Notes under the pieces: model-generated
The model's input: the letters and a program-made list of their open reading frames with translations, nothing else
What the model was told of the DNA's origin: nothing
Database searches by the model: none
Part shown: positions 26,280 through 34,880 of the stretch, in pieces
Layout: the number at the start of each line of letters is the position of its first letter
How positions within the stretch are numbered: the stretch's first letter is position 1
Translations under genes and position numbers: made by a program
Origin: DASZQY01 sp963843565
GTDB taxonomy: Bacteria; Pseudomonadota; Alphaproteobacteria; Rhizobiales; Kaistiaceae
Reading direction: 5' to 3'
DNA: 64,000 nucleotides
NCBI GenBank assembly: GCA_963843565.1
Contig: CAWJKY010000003.1
Coordinates: forward strand, 1,488,001-1,552,000

Positions 26280-26450
26280 TCACACGGCCGGCAGCGCCGG
26301 CGCGAAATAGGTGCCGAGGTAGTACGGCCAGATGACCAGCGCGAGGACACCCTCCCAGAAGGAGAGTTTCAGGAAGCCGATGGAAAACAGCCAGCCGACG
26401 ATCCAGGCGAGGCCGAGGGAGCTGTGTTGCTCGATCTTGATCTTGTCCAT
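26280..26450 (-). CDS. 56-residue two-helix membrane protein inside the glycolate oxidase operon
   Basis: Open frame from ATG 26450 to TGA 26280-26282, between glcD (57 bases upstream) and glcE (22 bases downstream) on the same strand. The product begins MDKIKIEQHSSLGLAWIVG and has two hydrophobic segments (about 12-30 and 32-52) joined by a short turn, with an aromatic-rich second helix (IWPYYLGTYFAP). No named family recognised. Its place suggests a membrane anchor or assembly factor for the otherwise soluble GlcDEF subunits; this is inference. The ribosome site is weak. Confidence 0.7.
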   Translation of the reverse strand: MDKIKIEQHSSLGLAWIVGWLFSIGFLKLSFWEGVLALVIWPYYLGTYFAPALPAV

Positions 26451-26507
26451 GAGAGGCACCGTGGGGTTGGAGAGGCATCGTCACCTTGATCTTGCGCAAG
26501 GACTTGC

Positions 26508-27950
26508 TCAGGCGGCCCTTTGCGGCCGGCCGTCGAGAGGAAAGACCTTGGCCGGATTGAGCAGCCAGTCGGGATCGAAGGCGCTCTTGACGCGCATCTG
26601 CAGGTCGAGCTCGACCGGAGAGAACTGCACCGTCATCAGGTCGCGCTTCTCGAAGCCGACGCCGTGCTCGCCGGTCAGGCAGCCGCCGACCTCGACACAG
26701 AGCTTCAGGATGTCGGCGCCGGCGGCTTCGGCGCGGGCGAGCTCGTCCGGGTCGTTCATGTTGTAGAGCACCAGCGGGTGCAGGTTGCCGTCGCCGGCGT
26801 GGAAGATGTTGGCGACCTTGAGATCGTAGCCGGCGCAGATTTCGCCGACCCGCACCAGCACCTCGGGCAGCCGCCCGGTCGGGATGACCCCGTCCATGCA
26901 GAGATAGTCGGCGATGCGGCCCATGGCGCCGAAGGCCGCCTTGCGGCCGCGCCAGATGGCGGCGCTCTCGGCCTCGGAGCGCGAGACGCGAACGGTCGTC
27001 GGGTTGTGGGCCTCGGCGAGTTTGGTGATGCGCGCGATCAGGTCGGCGATCTCGGCTTCAGAACCCTCCACCTCGACGATCAGCAGCGCCTCGACGTCGA
27101 GCGGGTAGCCGGCGTGGGCGAAGGCCTCGCAAACCGCGATCGCCGGCTTGTCCATGTATTCGATGGCGACCGGGATGATGCCCGAGCCGATGATGGCGGC
27201 GACGCAGGCGCCGGCGTCGGCGGCTGCGTTGAAGCCGATCAGCATCGGCCGGGCGCCTTCGGCGGCGCGCAGGATCCTGACCGTCGCCTCGGTAACGACG
27301 CCCAGCTGGCCCTCCGAGCCGATCATCAGACCGAGAAGATCGACCCCGGAAGAATCGAGGTGCGCGCCGCCCAGCTCGACGATCGTCCCGTCGATCAGCA
27401 CCACCTTGAGGCCCAGCACGTTGTTGGTGGTCACCCCGTACTTCAGACAATGTGCGCCACCGGAATTCATCGCCACGTTGCCGGCGATGGTGCAGGCGAG
27501 CTGGCTGGAGGGATCGGGGGCGTAGAAGAAGCCGTCCGGCGCCACCGCGTTGGTGATGTTGACGTTGGTGACGCCGGCCTCGACGCGGGCAAAGCGGTTG
27601 TACGTGTCGATCTCCAGGATCCGGTTCATGCGCGCCAGACCGACGACGACGCAATCCTCGGATGGCAGCGCACCGCCGGACAGCGACGTGCCGGCGCCGC
27701 GGGCGACAACCTTGACGCGGTGTTCGCCGAGATACTTCAGGACCGCGGCGACTTCCCCGGTCGATTTCGGCAACACCACCGCCAGCGGCACCGCCCGATA
27801 GGCGGTGAACGCGTCGGTCTCGTAGGCGCGGCGCGCCTCTTCTTTGGCGATCAGACCCTCAGCGTCAACAAGCCGCGCCAGCCCGGCGACGATCTCGTCG
27901 CGGGCGGCGAGAACCGCCGCATCTGGCTTCGGCTGGACGATCGCCGTCAT
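26508..27950 (-). CDS. glcD: Glycolate oxidase subunit GlcD
   Basis: Catalytic FAD subunit oxidising glycolate (and probably D-lactate) to glyoxylate. 480 residues. FAD-binding segment VVARGAGTSLSGGALPSEDCVVVGLARMNRIL, then DPSSQLACTIAGNVAMNSGGAHCLKYG, and C-terminal NIFHAGDGNLHP and GGCLTGEHGVGFEKRD with the metal and substrate histidines; the tail is AFDPDWLLNPAKVFP. First gene of the minus-strand glc unit. Its start faces lutA across about 195 bases, a shared divergent promoter region. Confidence 0.96.
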   Translation of the reverse strand: MTAIVQPKPDAAVLAARDEIVAGLARLVDAEGLIAKEEARRAYETDAFTAYRAVPLAVVLPKSTGEVAAVLKYLGEHRVKVVARGAGTSLSGGALPSEDCVVVGLARMNRILEIDTYNRFARVEAGVTNVNITNAVAPDGFFYAPDPSSQLACTIAGNVAMNSGGAHCLKYGVTTNNVLGLKVVLIDGTIVELGGAHLDSSGVDLLGLMIGSEGQLGVVTEATVRILRAAEGARPMLIGFNAAADAGACVAAIIGSGIIPVAIEYMDKPAIAVCEAFAHAGYPLDVEALLIVEVEGSEAEIADLIARITKLAEAHNPTTVRVSRSEAESAAIWRGRKAAFGAMGRIADYLCMDGVIPTGRLPEVLVRVGEICAGYDLKVANIFHAGDGNLHPLVLYNMNDPDELARAEAAGADILKLCVEVGGCLTGEHGVGFEKRDLMTVQFSPVELDLQMRVKSAFDPDWLLNPAKVFPLDGRPQRAA

Positions 27951-28145
27951 GAACGAATGGGTTCCGACGCTTCACCGGTGAATCGTGCGGCGGCGATGAT
28001 AGTCTCCCTCACCCGCCGCCGCGAGCCCTCCCCGGCAGCGTGCTTGATTGGGGTCGGCGGACGCTGTTATCTCGGGGCCGTTTCTCCCCTTTCCCGTTAT
28101 TCGGAAGGTGCTTGTCGCGTGGCCGCAGCCGCTGAAGGAGTGTCG

Positions 28146-28904
28146 ATGCCCAGGGTCGGCCTGTTCGTGACCTGCCTGGTCGACCTGTTCCGGCCGAGCG
28201 TCGGCTTCGCCGCGGTCAAGCTGATCGAGGCGAGCGGATGCACCGTCGAGGTGCCGGCGGCGCAGACCTGCTGCGGCCAGCCCGCCTACAACTCCGGCGA
28301 CCGGGCCGACACCGCGGCCATCGCCAGGCAGGTGATCGAAGCGTTCGAGCCCTACGACTACGTGGTGGCGCCGTCGGGCTCGTGCAGCGGCATGCTCAAG
28401 CTGCACTACGCCGGCCTCTTCGCAGACGAGCCGACCTGGCAGGCGCGCGCCGAGGCGTTCCAGGCCAAGGTCCACGAACTGATCAGCTTTCTGGTCGATG
28501 TGCGCGGCATGACCGAGGTCGATGCAGCCTTCGCCGGCACGGTCACCTATCACGACTCGTGCTCGGGCCTGCGCGAGCTCGGCGTCCGCAACCAGCCGCG
28601 TCGTCTGCTCAAGTCGGTCGCCGGCCTGACGCTCACCGAACTTGCGGATGCGGACGTCTGTTGCGGCTTCGGCGGCACGTTCTGCGTCAAGTACGCCGAC
28701 ATCTCCAACGCCATCGTCGAGAAGAAGACCGCGCGCATCGCTGCGGCGGGCGCCGACACGCTGCTCGCCGGCGACATCGGGTGCCTGCTCAACATGGCCG
28801 GCAAGCTCAAGCGTCAGGGCAGTGCGGTGAAGGCGCGTCACGTCGCCGAGGTGCTCGCCGGCATGGCCGATGCCCCGGCAATCGGTGAAGTGGACAGCAC
28901 CTGA
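28146..28904 (+). CDS. lutA: L-lactate oxidation protein LutA (CCG-domain subunit)
   Basis: 252 residues with two CCG cysteine-rich domains: QTCCGQPAYNSGD (about 38-50) and DVCCGFGGTFCVKYADIS (about 176-193), with SGSCSGML and YHDSCSGLRELGV between. With LutB and LutC it forms the iron-sulfur L-lactate dehydrogenase (LutABC/LldEFG). ATG 28146 is preceded by GAAGGAG. The stop overlaps lutB by one base. Encoded head to head with glcD. Confidence 0.94.
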   Translation: MPRVGLFVTCLVDLFRPSVGFAAVKLIEASGCTVEVPAAQTCCGQPAYNSGDRADTAAIARQVIEAFEPYDYVVAPSGSCSGMLKLHYAGLFADEPTWQARAEAFQAKVHELISFLVDVRGMTEVDAAFAGTVTYHDSCSGLRELGVRNQPRRLLKSVAGLTLTELADADVCCGFGGTFCVKYADISNAIVEKKTARIAAAGADTLLAGDIGCLLNMAGKLKRQGSAVKARHVAEVLAGMADAPAIGEVDST

Positions 28905-30334
28905 TGGACATCACCTCGCCCACCTTCAAGGCGAACGCCCGTCAGGCGCTTCACGACCCCGTGCTCCAGCAGGCGCTGGAGCACGTCAAGACGGGCTTCA
29001 TCTCCAAGCGGCAAGCGGCCGTCGACGCGCTGCCCGAGTTCGAGGCGCTGCGCGACAACGCCCGGGCCATCAAGAACCACACGCTCGCCCACCTCGACCT
29101 CTACCTCGAGGCCTACGAGGAGAAGGTGCGCGACGGCGGCGGCGAAGTGCACTACGCCGAAACCGCCGCCGAGGCCCGCGAGCTCATCCTCGCCATCTGC
29201 CAGAACGCCGGCGCCCGCACCGTCACCAAGGGCAAGTCGATGATCGCTGAGGAGATCGCGCTCAACGATTTCCTCGAGGAGAAGGGCATCGAGCCGGTCG
29301 AGACCGACCTCGGCGAATACATCATCCAGCTTCGCCACGAGCCGCCGAGCCACATCATCGCGCCGGCCGTTCATCTCACGAAGAGTCAGGTCGAGGCAGA
29401 CTTCCGCCGCGTCCACACCGACCTGCCCGCCGAGCGCGACCTGACCGAGCCGGAGACGCTCCTCAACGAGGCGCGCAGCGTGCTCCGCGAGCGGTTCCTG
29501 GCCGCCGACGTCGGCATCACCGGCGCCAACTTCCTGATCGCGGAGACCGGCACCTCGGTCATCGTCACCAACGAGGGCAACGGTGACCTGACGCAGATTC
29601 TGCCGCGCGTCCACATCGTGCTCGCCTCGATCGAGAAGCTTACGCCGACGCTGGAAGACGCCAGCCAGATCCTGCGGCTGCTCGCCCGCTCGGCGACCGG
29701 GCAGGACTTGTCCTGCTACACGACGTTCTCGACCGGCCCCAGGCGGCCCGGCGATCCGGACGGGCCGGAGGAGTACCACGTCGTCATCCTCGACAACGGC
29801 CGCTCGGCGATGCTGGGTTCCGAGTTTCAGGACATGCTGCGCTGCATCCGCTGCGGCGCCTGCATGAACCATTGCCCGGTCTATCAGGAGGTCGGCGGCC
29901 ACGCTTACGGCTGGGTCTATCCGGGGCCGATGGGCGCGGTGCTGACGCCGACGCTGATCGGCGTCGACAAGGCGGGGAACCTCCCCAACGCCTCGACCTT
30001 CTGCGGACGCTGCGAGAGCGTCTGCCCGATGAAGATTCCGCTGCCCAAGATGATGCGCCACTGGCGCGAGCGCGAGTTCGAGCGCCACCTCCAGCCGACC
30101 ACCTATCGCGCCGGCCTCGGCCTGTGGGCGTTCATGGCCAAGCGGCCGCGCCTCTACCAGTTCGCCACCAGCTTCGCCATGCGCGCGCTCGGCAACCTCG
30201 GCGCCCGCAAGGGGCGCTTCCGCTGGCTGCCGCTTGCCGGCGGCTGGACCAAGTACCGCGACCTTCCCGCCCCCGCCGGCCAGACCTTCCAGGAGATGTG
30301 GGCGGATCGGCACAAGAAGGCGGCCGCCCCATGA
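28904..30334 (+). CDS. lutB: L-lactate oxidation iron-sulfur protein LutB
   Basis: 476 residues. The N-terminal LUD domain includes TVTKGKSMIAEEIALNDFLE and GITGANFLIAETGTSVIVTNEGNG. Two ferredoxin motifs follow, CIRCGACMNHCPVY (about 312-325) and CGRCESVCPMKIPLPKMMRHWRE, then a C-terminal helical region (GLWAFMAKRPRLYQFATSFA). It couples to LutA and LutC; overlaps of 1 and 4 bases bind the three genes in one unit. Confidence 0.95.
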   Translation: MDITSPTFKANARQALHDPVLQQALEHVKTGFISKRQAAVDALPEFEALRDNARAIKNHTLAHLDLYLEAYEEKVRDGGGEVHYAETAAEARELILAICQNAGARTVTKGKSMIAEEIALNDFLEEKGIEPVETDLGEYIIQLRHEPPSHIIAPAVHLTKSQVEADFRRVHTDLPAERDLTEPETLLNEARSVLRERFLAADVGITGANFLIAETGTSVIVTNEGNGDLTQILPRVHIVLASIEKLTPTLEDASQILRLLARSATGQDLSCYTTFSTGPRRPGDPDGPEEYHVVILDNGRSAMLGSEFQDMLRCIRCGACMNHCPVYQEVGGHAYGWVYPGPMGAVLTPTLIGVDKAGNLPNASTFCGRCESVCPMKIPLPKMMRHWREREFERHLQPTTYRAGLGLWAFMAKRPRLYQFATSFAMRALGNLGARKGRFRWLPLAGGWTKYRDLPAPAGQTFQEMWADRHKKAAAP

Positions 30335-30999
30335 GCGCCCGCGACGCCATCCTCGGCAAGATTCGCCGTTCCCTGGGCGTCACCGCGGAAGACCCGAGGC
30401 GCAACGCCACCGTCGACGAGCGGCTGCGCCAGGCGGCGCCCGGCGTCATCCCGGCGCGCGGCCAACTGGGCGAAGCGGCTCGCCTGGCGCTCTTCACGCA
30501 GATGGCGGAGAAGGTTGCGGCGACGGTGGCGCGGGTTCCCGACGAGGCGGCAGTGCCGGCGGCGGTCGCCGAATACCTGCGCGCCAACAACCTGCCCGCC
30601 GCGGTCCGCTTCGGCGAGGATGCGCTCCTCGCCGGGATGCCGTGGAGCCGCACCGCCGTCACCGTCAGCCACGGCGCCTCCGACGGCAACGACCCGGTCG
30701 GGGTCAGCCACGCGGTGGCCGCCGTCGCCGAAAGCGGCACGGTGGTGCTCGCCTCCGGCAAGGACAACCCGACCACCCTCAACTTCCTGCCCGAGACCCA
30801 CGTCGTCGTCCTGAAGGCCGCCGACGTCGCCGGCGACTACGAGGCGACGTGGGCGAAGCTCCGCGGCCGCTACGGCAAGGGCAACCTGCCGCGCACGGTC
30901 AACTGGGTGACCGGCCCGTCGCGGTCCGGCGACATCGAGCAGAAGATCCTGCTCGGCGCGCACGGCCCGAAGCGCCTGCACATCGTCGTGGTGGGGTAG
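30331..30999 (+). CDS. lutC: L-lactate oxidation protein LutC
   Basis: 222 residues of the LUD (DUF162) family. Begins SARDAILGKIRRSLG, as typical LutC/LldG does, and has HAVAAVAESGTVVLASG and TLNFLPETHVVVLKAADVAGDYE, then PRTVNWVTGPSRSGDIEQKI near the end. Third member of lutABC, overlapping lutB by 4 bases. No lactate permease or GntR-type LutR/LldR regulator is adjacent, so regulation is not visible here. Confidence 0.94.
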   Translation: MSARDAILGKIRRSLGVTAEDPRRNATVDERLRQAAPGVIPARGQLGEAARLALFTQMAEKVAATVARVPDEAAVPAAVAEYLRANNLPAAVRFGEDALLAGMPWSRTAVTVSHGASDGNDPVGVSHAVAAVAESGTVVLASGKDNPTTLNFLPETHVVVLKAADVAGDYEATWAKLRGRYGKGNLPRTVNWVTGPSRSGDIEQKILLGAHGPKRLHIVVVG

Positions 31000-31009
31000 T
31001 TGCTCCGGT

Positions 31010-31750
31010 TCAGCCTTTCGGCAGGCGATACACGGACACATGGGACGACGACTCGGCGGTGAAAGCGGACCCGCTCCAATCGGCGTGCCGACTCTCCAGC
31101 GTCATTCCCGCGATCTCCGCCATCAGGTCCAGCTCTGCCGGCCACGCGTAGCGGTGCGGACTGCGGAAGAGACTTGCCTCCCGCCCCTGGCCGAACCGGA
31201 AATGGTGCGACACGACCTGCTGGGCCAGGACGTCGTAGGTGTCGAGCCCGATATAGCCGGGCTCGGCGCGAAAGACCGTGGCCTCGTTCCCCGGCGGCAA
31301 CCTGCGGAGGTCCGGCACCCACAGCTCGATGACGAAACATCCGCCCGGCACCAGGTGACGCGCCGCGTTGCGGAAGCAGGCCACCTGCTCGGCCTGGGTC
31401 AGCAGGTTCGAGAGGGTGTTGAAGACCAGATAAACGAGGGTGAATCGTCCCGGAACCTCGGCCCGCGCCATGTCACCGACGACGACGGGAATTGCCGCCT
31501 CGTCGACCTTCTTCCGCAGTTGCGCGACCATCGGCTGCGACAGCTCGATACCGGTGACCGGTATCCCCCGTTGGCGCAGCGGAACTGCGACGCGGCCGGT
31601 TCCGATCGCCAGCTCCAGCGCCGGCCCTCCGCCGGCTAGCTCGGCCAGGCGGTCGACGGCTGGCCCCAGCACCTCCGGCGCGAACATCCCGGTGCCGGGC
31701 GTGTCGTAGCTTTCCGCGGTCTCGGTGTCCCAGATGTCTTCCTGGCGCAT
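31010..31750 (-). CDS. Class I SAM-dependent methyltransferase
   Basis: 246 residues with the Rossmann methyltransferase pattern: motif I ALELAIGTGRVAVPLRQRG (about 44-62), acidic end of strand 2 GIELSQPM, VVGDMA, and FTLVYLVFNTLSNLLTQAEQ as motif IV. The substrate cannot be told from sequence; small-molecule methylation is more likely than rRNA. It converges with lutC (10 bases apart). Confidence 0.85.
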   Translation of the reverse strand: MRQEDIWDTETAESYDTPGTGMFAPEVLGPAVDRLAELAGGGPALELAIGTGRVAVPLRQRGIPVTGIELSQPMVAQLRKKVDEAAIPVVVGDMARAEVPGRFTLVYLVFNTLSNLLTQAEQVACFRNAARHLVPGGCFVIELWVPDLRRLPPGNEATVFRAEPGYIGLDTYDVLAQQVVSHHFRFGQGREASLFRSPHRYAWPAELDLMAEIAGMTLESRHADWSGSAFTAESSSHVSVYRLPKG

Positions 31751-31921
31751 GGCGGCCGCCTTTTACGTCGCGACCGGGCCGCTGTCCAACCTGCCCTCGA
31801 TTTCCGGCCACGTCGCATCCACATTGTCGTGGCGGAGGGAAGACCGGAACGTCAGTCCGATGCGAGCCGACGCGAGCGCGGGACGGGAGGGGACCGATCC
31901 CTCAAGGATGGGAGGCCACCG

Positions 31922-32230
31922 ATGACCGACACGCCGACGCGACGCCCGAGGCGCGGGGTCTGGGGGCGGCTGTGGCTGACGTTGTTTTGGGTGTTCAACG
32001 TCACCGCCGCGGCCATGATCATCTACGAGCGCTACTTCGACAGCCCGCCCCCCGGCCTCAAACCGATCGAGGTGATCGGCTGGGGCGTGGGCACCGCGAT
32101 CGTCACCCTCGCCCTGCTGAAGGTCTGGCTGATCGGTGCGGTCGTCCTCGGCATCCTGGCGTTCCTGACACGCGGCAAGCGTCCCTCGCCCCCGCTCCCC
32201 GCCGACCAAAACACCGCCGGCGACCGCTAG
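31922..32230 (+). CDS. Small two-helix membrane protein
   Basis: 102 residues from ATG 31922, which has GGGAGG at good distance; upstream in-frame ATGs lack this. Basic N terminus (RRPRRGVWGRLW), hydrophobic segments at about 16-34 and 52-80, an intervening loop with ERYFDSPPPGL, and a charged tail. No family recognised; no informative neighbours. Confidence 0.6.
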   Translation: MTDTPTRRPRRGVWGRLWLTLFWVFNVTAAAMIIYERYFDSPPPGLKPIEVIGWGVGTAIVTLALLKVWLIGAVVLGILAFLTRGKRPSPPLPADQNTAGDR

Positions 32231-32328
32231 ATCCCGGCCGGCAATTCGGCGAGCAGCTTGGCGAGCAGGTCCATGCCGCCTCGTGTTATCGTTGGCGCTC
32301 GCCTCAACCCGCGCGAAAAGTCCGCCGC

Positions 32329-33156
32329 CTACGTCGAAGTCCCCGTCCAGCCGCGTTGCTTCAGACGTCGCTCGAGCGTGCGCACCATCAGCGACAGGCC
32401 GATGGTCATGACCAGATAGAGGAAGGCGACGACGTTGTAGGTCTCGAAGAAGAGGAACGTCGAGGCGGAGTAGACCTTGCCCAGCTGGGTGATGTCCTGG
32501 ACGCCGAGCGCGGAGACCAGGGCGGAGTCCTTGATCATGGCGACGAAGTCGTTGCCGAGCGGCGGCAGGACGGTGCGGAAGGCCTGCGGCAGCACGACGT
32601 AGCGCATGGTGGTGCTGCGCGTCAGACCGAGCGCATAGGCACCCTCCACTTGCGGCTTCGGCACGCTCTCGATGCCGGCGCGGAAGATCTCCGACAGGAA
32701 CGCCGAGTAGCTGACGGTGAGCGCGAAGATCGCGCGCCAGGTCATGTCGAACCCGCGGATGGTCATGGGCGGCGCGAGGTGATGGGCGATCGGCCAGGCC
32801 AGCACCCAGTTCCAGGCCGCCACCATCGCCGGGGCGCCGACGAAGGCGACGTAGAACAACAGCACCAGCACGGGCACGCCGCGCACGATCTCGACGTAGA
32901 AGGTCGCCGCCTCGCGCACGATCCGGAAGCGCGCCCGCCGCGCCACGGCGACCACCAGCCCGACGATGCAAGCGAGGAAGAAGGCGACCGCCGACACCCA
33001 GACGGTAGTCAGCACGCCCTTCTGCAGCGCCGTGAAGATGATGGTGTAGTCGCCGTCGTTGACGATCAACCAGAGAAACAGGATCGCGAGCAGAACGGCG
33101 GCGAGCAGCCAGTAGGGAAACTCGCGGCGGGTCGATGTGCGCGACGGGGCGGGCAT
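32329..33156 (-). CDS. Polar amino acid ABC transporter permease
   Basis: 275 residues with about six helices and the inner-membrane-component signature of HisM/GlnP-type permeases: EIVRGVPVLVLLF, EIFRAGIESVPKPQVEGAYALGLT (the EAA coupling loop) and RTVLPPLGNDFVAMIKDSALVSALGV. It works with the substrate-binding protein encoded upstream. The usual ATP-binding subunit gene is absent: the 98 bases downstream hold no gene and the next gene is on the other strand, so the ATPase must be encoded elsewhere. Confidence 0.93.
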   Translation of the reverse strand: MPAPSRTSTRREFPYWLLAAVLLAILFLWLIVNDGDYTIIFTALQKGVLTTVWVSAVAFFLACIVGLVVAVARRARFRIVREAATFYVEIVRGVPVLVLLFYVAFVGAPAMVAAWNWVLAWPIAHHLAPPMTIRGFDMTWRAIFALTVSYSAFLSEIFRAGIESVPKPQVEGAYALGLTRSTTMRYVVLPQAFRTVLPPLGNDFVAMIKDSALVSALGVQDITQLGKVYSASTFLFFETYNVVAFLYLVMTIGLSLMVRTLERRLKQRGWTGTST

Positions 33157-33187
33157 GACCTTCTGGCTATCGCCCGCCGGGGCGCGT

Positions 33188-33290
33188 GTCGAGGGCGGGG
33201 TTGCACCCCTCTCAAGCCTTGCCGACGATTTGCTCGCGCAAATCGGGCAAGGCTATCTCCCCCGCAAGGCGCCCTAGACGGGGCGCGCCA
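33188..33290. repeat. Palindromic intergenic repeat, second copy of the family at 650-841
   Basis: Nested stem with outer arms AGCCTTGCC (33215-33223) and GGCAAGGCT (33246-33254) and inner arms CGATTTGC (33226-33233) and GCAAATCG (33238-33245), loop TCGC. The flanks CCTCTCAAGC and GCTATCTCCCCC match the copy next to hisS, where the stem has a different sequence but still pairs. It lies between the ABC permease and its binding-protein gene. Confidence 0.65.
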
Positions 33291-33292
33291 GG

Positions 33293-34081
33293 TTATTGCG
33301 CGTTGTTGTAGTCGAAGAACCACTTCTGGTTCAGCGCGTCGATGGTGCCGTCGTCCTTCATCGATTTCAGCGCCGCGTTGACCGGCGCGACCAGATCGGA
33401 GCCCGGCTTGAAGATGAAGCCGAACTCTTCCGACTTCACCGGATCGCCGATGATCTTGAACGAATTCGGCGAGGCGCCCATGTAGCCGGCGGCGCTGGTC
33501 TTATCCATCAGCACCATGTCGACGTCGCCCGCCTTCAGGGCCTGCACGGAAGCGCCGAAGGTTTCGAACAGCTTGATGCGCGGGTTCAATTCGTCGCCGT
33601 CGAGCACGTCGTAGACGGCCGAATAGAAGTTGGTCGTGCCCGGCTGCGCCCCGACCAGAAGATCCTTGTTGGCGGCGAACGATTCCTTGTCCTTGAAGCG
33701 GGTCTCGTCGGCGCGCACCAGCATGAACTGCTGCGAGAGCATGTAGGGGTCGGAGAAGTCGACCTGGCCCTTGCGCTCGTCGGTGATGGTGATGCCGTCC
33801 ATGCCGACGTCGAACTGACCCTGACGGACACCCTCGATCATGGTGTCCCAGGACGACAGCTTCCAGTCGACCTTCATGTTGAGCCGCTTGGCGATCTCGT
33901 TGAAGGCGTCGTACTCCCAGCCAACGCCCTGACCGGTCTTCGGATCGACGAAGTTCAACGGCGTGTAGGCATTCTCCGTCACGGCAGTGACGGTGCGCCC
34001 GCCGAGATCGGGCAGGTTGGCGGCGTGAGCCACGCCGATCATGGCGAGCGCGGCGGCGGCGAAACTCAGGAAACGCTTCAT
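33293..34081 (-). CDS. Polar amino acid ABC transporter, periplasmic binding protein
   Basis: 262 residues. Signal peptide KRFLSFAAAALAMIGVAHA (cleavage near 20), then a SBP_bac_3 domain: ENAYTPLNFVDPKTGQGVGWEYDAFNEIAKRL, FDVGMDGITITDERKGQVDFSDPYM (the amino-acid carboxylate site pattern), and FKPGSDLVAPVNAALKSMKDDGTIDALNQKWF. It delivers a polar amino acid to the permease encoded 136 bases downstream; specificity unknown. Confidence 0.94.
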   Translation of the reverse strand: MKRFLSFAAAALAMIGVAHAANLPDLGGRTVTAVTENAYTPLNFVDPKTGQGVGWEYDAFNEIAKRLNMKVDWKLSSWDTMIEGVRQGQFDVGMDGITITDERKGQVDFSDPYMLSQQFMLVRADETRFKDKESFAANKDLLVGAQPGTTNFYSAVYDVLDGDELNPRIKLFETFGASVQALKAGDVDMVLMDKTSAAGYMGASPNSFKIIGDPVKSEEFGFIFKPGSDLVAPVNAALKSMKDDGTIDALNQKWFFDYNNAQ

Positions 34082-34131
34082 GGGAAACCCCTTCTCCCTG
34101 GCGAGGAACGTAATGGGGATTGTAGCCGGCC

Positions 34132-34833
34132 TCAGCGAACGAGGGAAACCCAGGCGCGGGCGAGCGCCGCGCCGGTGGCGTCCGCCGGCGGACCGAACGT
34201 CGCCGCCTCCTGCGCGTGGCGGCTTGGCCAGTCCGGCGTCTCGCGGGCGATGACCTCGGCGAAGTCGCGGCTCCAGCGCGCGACCAGCGCCCGGTCGGCC
34301 TCGAGGTGAAACTGGATGGCGTAGGAGGCGCGGCCCATCCGAAACGCCTGGTTGGGGGTCATGGCGCTCGTCGCCAGATGCAGGGCGCCCTCCGGCAAAC
34401 TGAATGTGTCTAGGTGCCAGTGAAAGATCGGCCCGCCATCGCCAAGCGCCGCGATCACCGGGTCGGCGCGGCCGGCCGCCGTCGGGGTCACGGGATGCCA
34501 GCCGAACTCGACCGGCCGGCCGAGAACGTTCTTCGCCCCGGCCCCCCGCGCCACGATCTGGGCACCCAGGCAGATGCCGAGCACCGCCTTGTCCTCAGCG
34601 CCGAAGGCGGCGGTCAGCGCCGCCAGATGCGGCAAATAGGGATGGTCGGCGTCGTCGACGGCGCTCTGCTCGCCACCGAGCACCACCAGGCCGTCGTAGC
34701 CGGCCGGGCTTTCAGGAAGCGCCGCCCCCTGCCACACGGCGCGCAAATCGATCTCGGCGCCGGCTTCCGCCAGCGCCGGGCCGACCTGCCCGAGGGGGGT
34801 CCCGACATAGTTCTCGACGACGAGGACGCGCAT
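34132..34833 (-). CDS. Class I glutamine amidotransferase-like protein
   Basis: 233 residues with an intact GATase1 triad: nucleophile C88 (LGICLGAQ), H176 and E178 (IQFHLEAD). GGEQSAVDD forms the oxyanion-side loop. It is a single-domain protein like those acting on gamma-glutamyl compounds or with a separate synthase partner; none is adjacent. Substrate unknown. Confidence 0.88.
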   Translation of the reverse strand: MRVLVVENYVGTPLGQVGPALAEAGAEIDLRAVWQGAALPESPAGYDGLVVLGGEQSAVDDADHPYLPHLAALTAAFGAEDKAVLGICLGAQIVARGAGAKNVLGRPVEFGWHPVTPTAAGRADPVIAALGDGGPIFHWHLDTFSLPEGALHLATSAMTPNQAFRMGRASYAIQFHLEADRALVARWSRDFAEVIARETPDWPSRHAQEAATFGPPADATGAALARAWVSLVR

Positions 34834-34880
34834 GGACGAGGTGTGTTAGCACGGCGCCGACAACCAGACGAGCGGGACCC

